Source: an uncultured Eubacteriales bacterium
GTDB lineage: Bacteria > Bacillota > Clostridia > Oscillospirales > Oscillospiraceae
Assembly (NCBI GenBank): GCA_905210385.1
Contig: CAJLWS010000117.1
Location: forward strand, 1-5,267
Direction: 5' to 3'
DNA: 5,267 bases
This document shows positions 4,741 through 5,267 of this stretch, in pieces. The position numbers were made by a program, and so were the translations under genes. The notes under the pieces were generated by a model. That model ran no database searches, was not told where the DNA came from, and was given only the letters and a program-made list of their open reading frames with translations. Numbering within the stretch: position 1 is the stretch's first letter; every line of letters begins with the position of its first letter.

Positions 4741-5267
4741 TTACAGCAGGCGGGCGTTCTGCTGAAAGGCGGGGATCTGGTTGGCTGGAGAGATCCAGGC
4801 CGCCGCTGCGGCCAGGGCGTCCTCCCCCAGCAGACGGGCGGACCGGCCGTCCAGCTCCACCCGCAGGGAGAACCCCTCCCGATCGCTGCGCAGTGTGGGA
4901 ATTCCGGGGCGGCGGGGGACCACCACGTAGCCCATCCGCTCCAGGGCAAGGATGAGCCCCTGGGGACCTTCCGCACAGACGGTCCCGGTCCGGCGCAAAC
5001 CTGTCGTCCGGTGTGCGGCCCAGGCCTGCTCCCCCCCCACCAGCAGGTCCCACTCTCCGGTACAGGGGGCGGATAGGGTCGGCTGGGCGGGGGGGTCAAA
5101 GAGGCGGCCGTGACCGTCCAGGATCCAGACCGTCACCTCGCCGCCCTGCTGACGGAGGAAGAGAGAGGCGGGCAGGTGGTAGTAGCGGCCCAGCCAGGCG
5201 GCGCAGGCAGCACACCCGCCGTCATGGAACTTTACCTCTCCGCCTGTCAGAGCGGCGCCGCAGCCGG
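4741..5267 (-). CDS. Unassigned protein, C-terminal 174 residues (5' end outside window); weak DapF-like stretch
   Basis: The frame is open from the window edge to TAA at 4743-4741. The first ATG/GTG/TTG codon is the GTG at 5136, but the 43 codons before it read as normal protein, so the true start lies outside. Numbered from the first visible residue, it shows DGGCAAC (15-21, a CxxC), then a hydrophobic stretch, QQGGEVTVWILDGHGRLFDPP (39-59), and a C-terminal part with GLILALERMGYVVVPRRPG and FSLRVELDGRSARLLGED. The part at about 17-60 resembles the second domain of diaminopimelate epimerase (GACAAA, then GG-x-L-T-V and DG-x-V), but the ACGTG catalytic cysteine motif is not intact and about 110 further residues are unexplained. 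DGxCxxC also recalls the DCC/DUF393 thiol oxidoreductase motif, although the rest does not fit. I do not assign a function. The competing frames here are rich in Gly, Pro and Arg and look like shadows. Confidence 0.65.
   Translation of the reverse strand, partial: GCGAALTGGEVKFHDGGCAACAAWLGRYYHLPASLFLRQQGGEVTVWILDGHGRLFDPPAQPTLSAPCTGEWDLLVGGEQAWAAHRTTGLRRTGTVCAEGPQGLILALERMGYVVVPRRPGIPTLRSDREGFSLRVELDGRSARLLGEDALAAAAAWISPANQIPAFQQNARLL

Noticed and set aside
3993..4955. 320-codon open frame on the plus strand
   Set aside because: It is antisense to the cysteine desulfurase, whose catalytic motifs are unambiguous, and it crosses the desulfurase promoter.
4598..5053. 151-codon minus-strand frame whose stop overlaps the desulfurase start
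   Set aside because: The overlap looks like coupling, but the product is a Gly/Pro/Arg-rich shadow. It runs through the strong promoter and leader hairpins, and the frame at 4741-5267 reads far more like protein.

Overview
The window looks like chromosome of a GC-rich, Gram-positive anaerobe of the Clostridia, most likely an Oscillospiraceae-type gut bacterium such as the Flavonifractor, Intestinimonas or Lawsonibacter group. This is inferred from the strong third-position GC bias, AGGAGG-type ribosome binding sites, intrinsic terminators and the gene families present. No rRNA or tRNA gene, insertion sequence, CRISPR array or phage gene was seen.

Left part, + strand. The window opens in the last 91 codons of psuG (pseudouridine-5'-phosphate glycosidase), closed by a strong terminator at 295-337. 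A sigma-70-like promoter (378-406) and a leader of about 110 nt lead into two tightly spaced genes. The first encodes a 521-residue, internally duplicated polytopic membrane protein of the DUF1538 family (522-2087). The second encodes a 229-residue protein with two tandem PII-like halves (2091-2780). A membrane protein followed 3 nt later by a PII-type regulator recalls amtB-glnK and sbtA-sbtB, so the pair is plausibly an uncharacterised transporter with its own cytosolic gate or sensor. This is the most interesting content of the window.

Right part, - strand. Reading leftwards, a gene truncated by the window edge (4741-5267) is followed by a near-consensus promoter (4701-4729), a hairpin-rich leader and a cysteine desulfurase gene (3462-4598). 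A small hypothetical gene (2918-3292) comes next, with its own possible promoter and a very strong terminator at 2856-2890. The two strands converge at about 2781-2917. The terminator there has its U-run only in the minus direction, so it serves the hypothetical gene and not the PII gene.

Several very long open frames opposite or overlapping these genes are GC-bias shadows and were left out.
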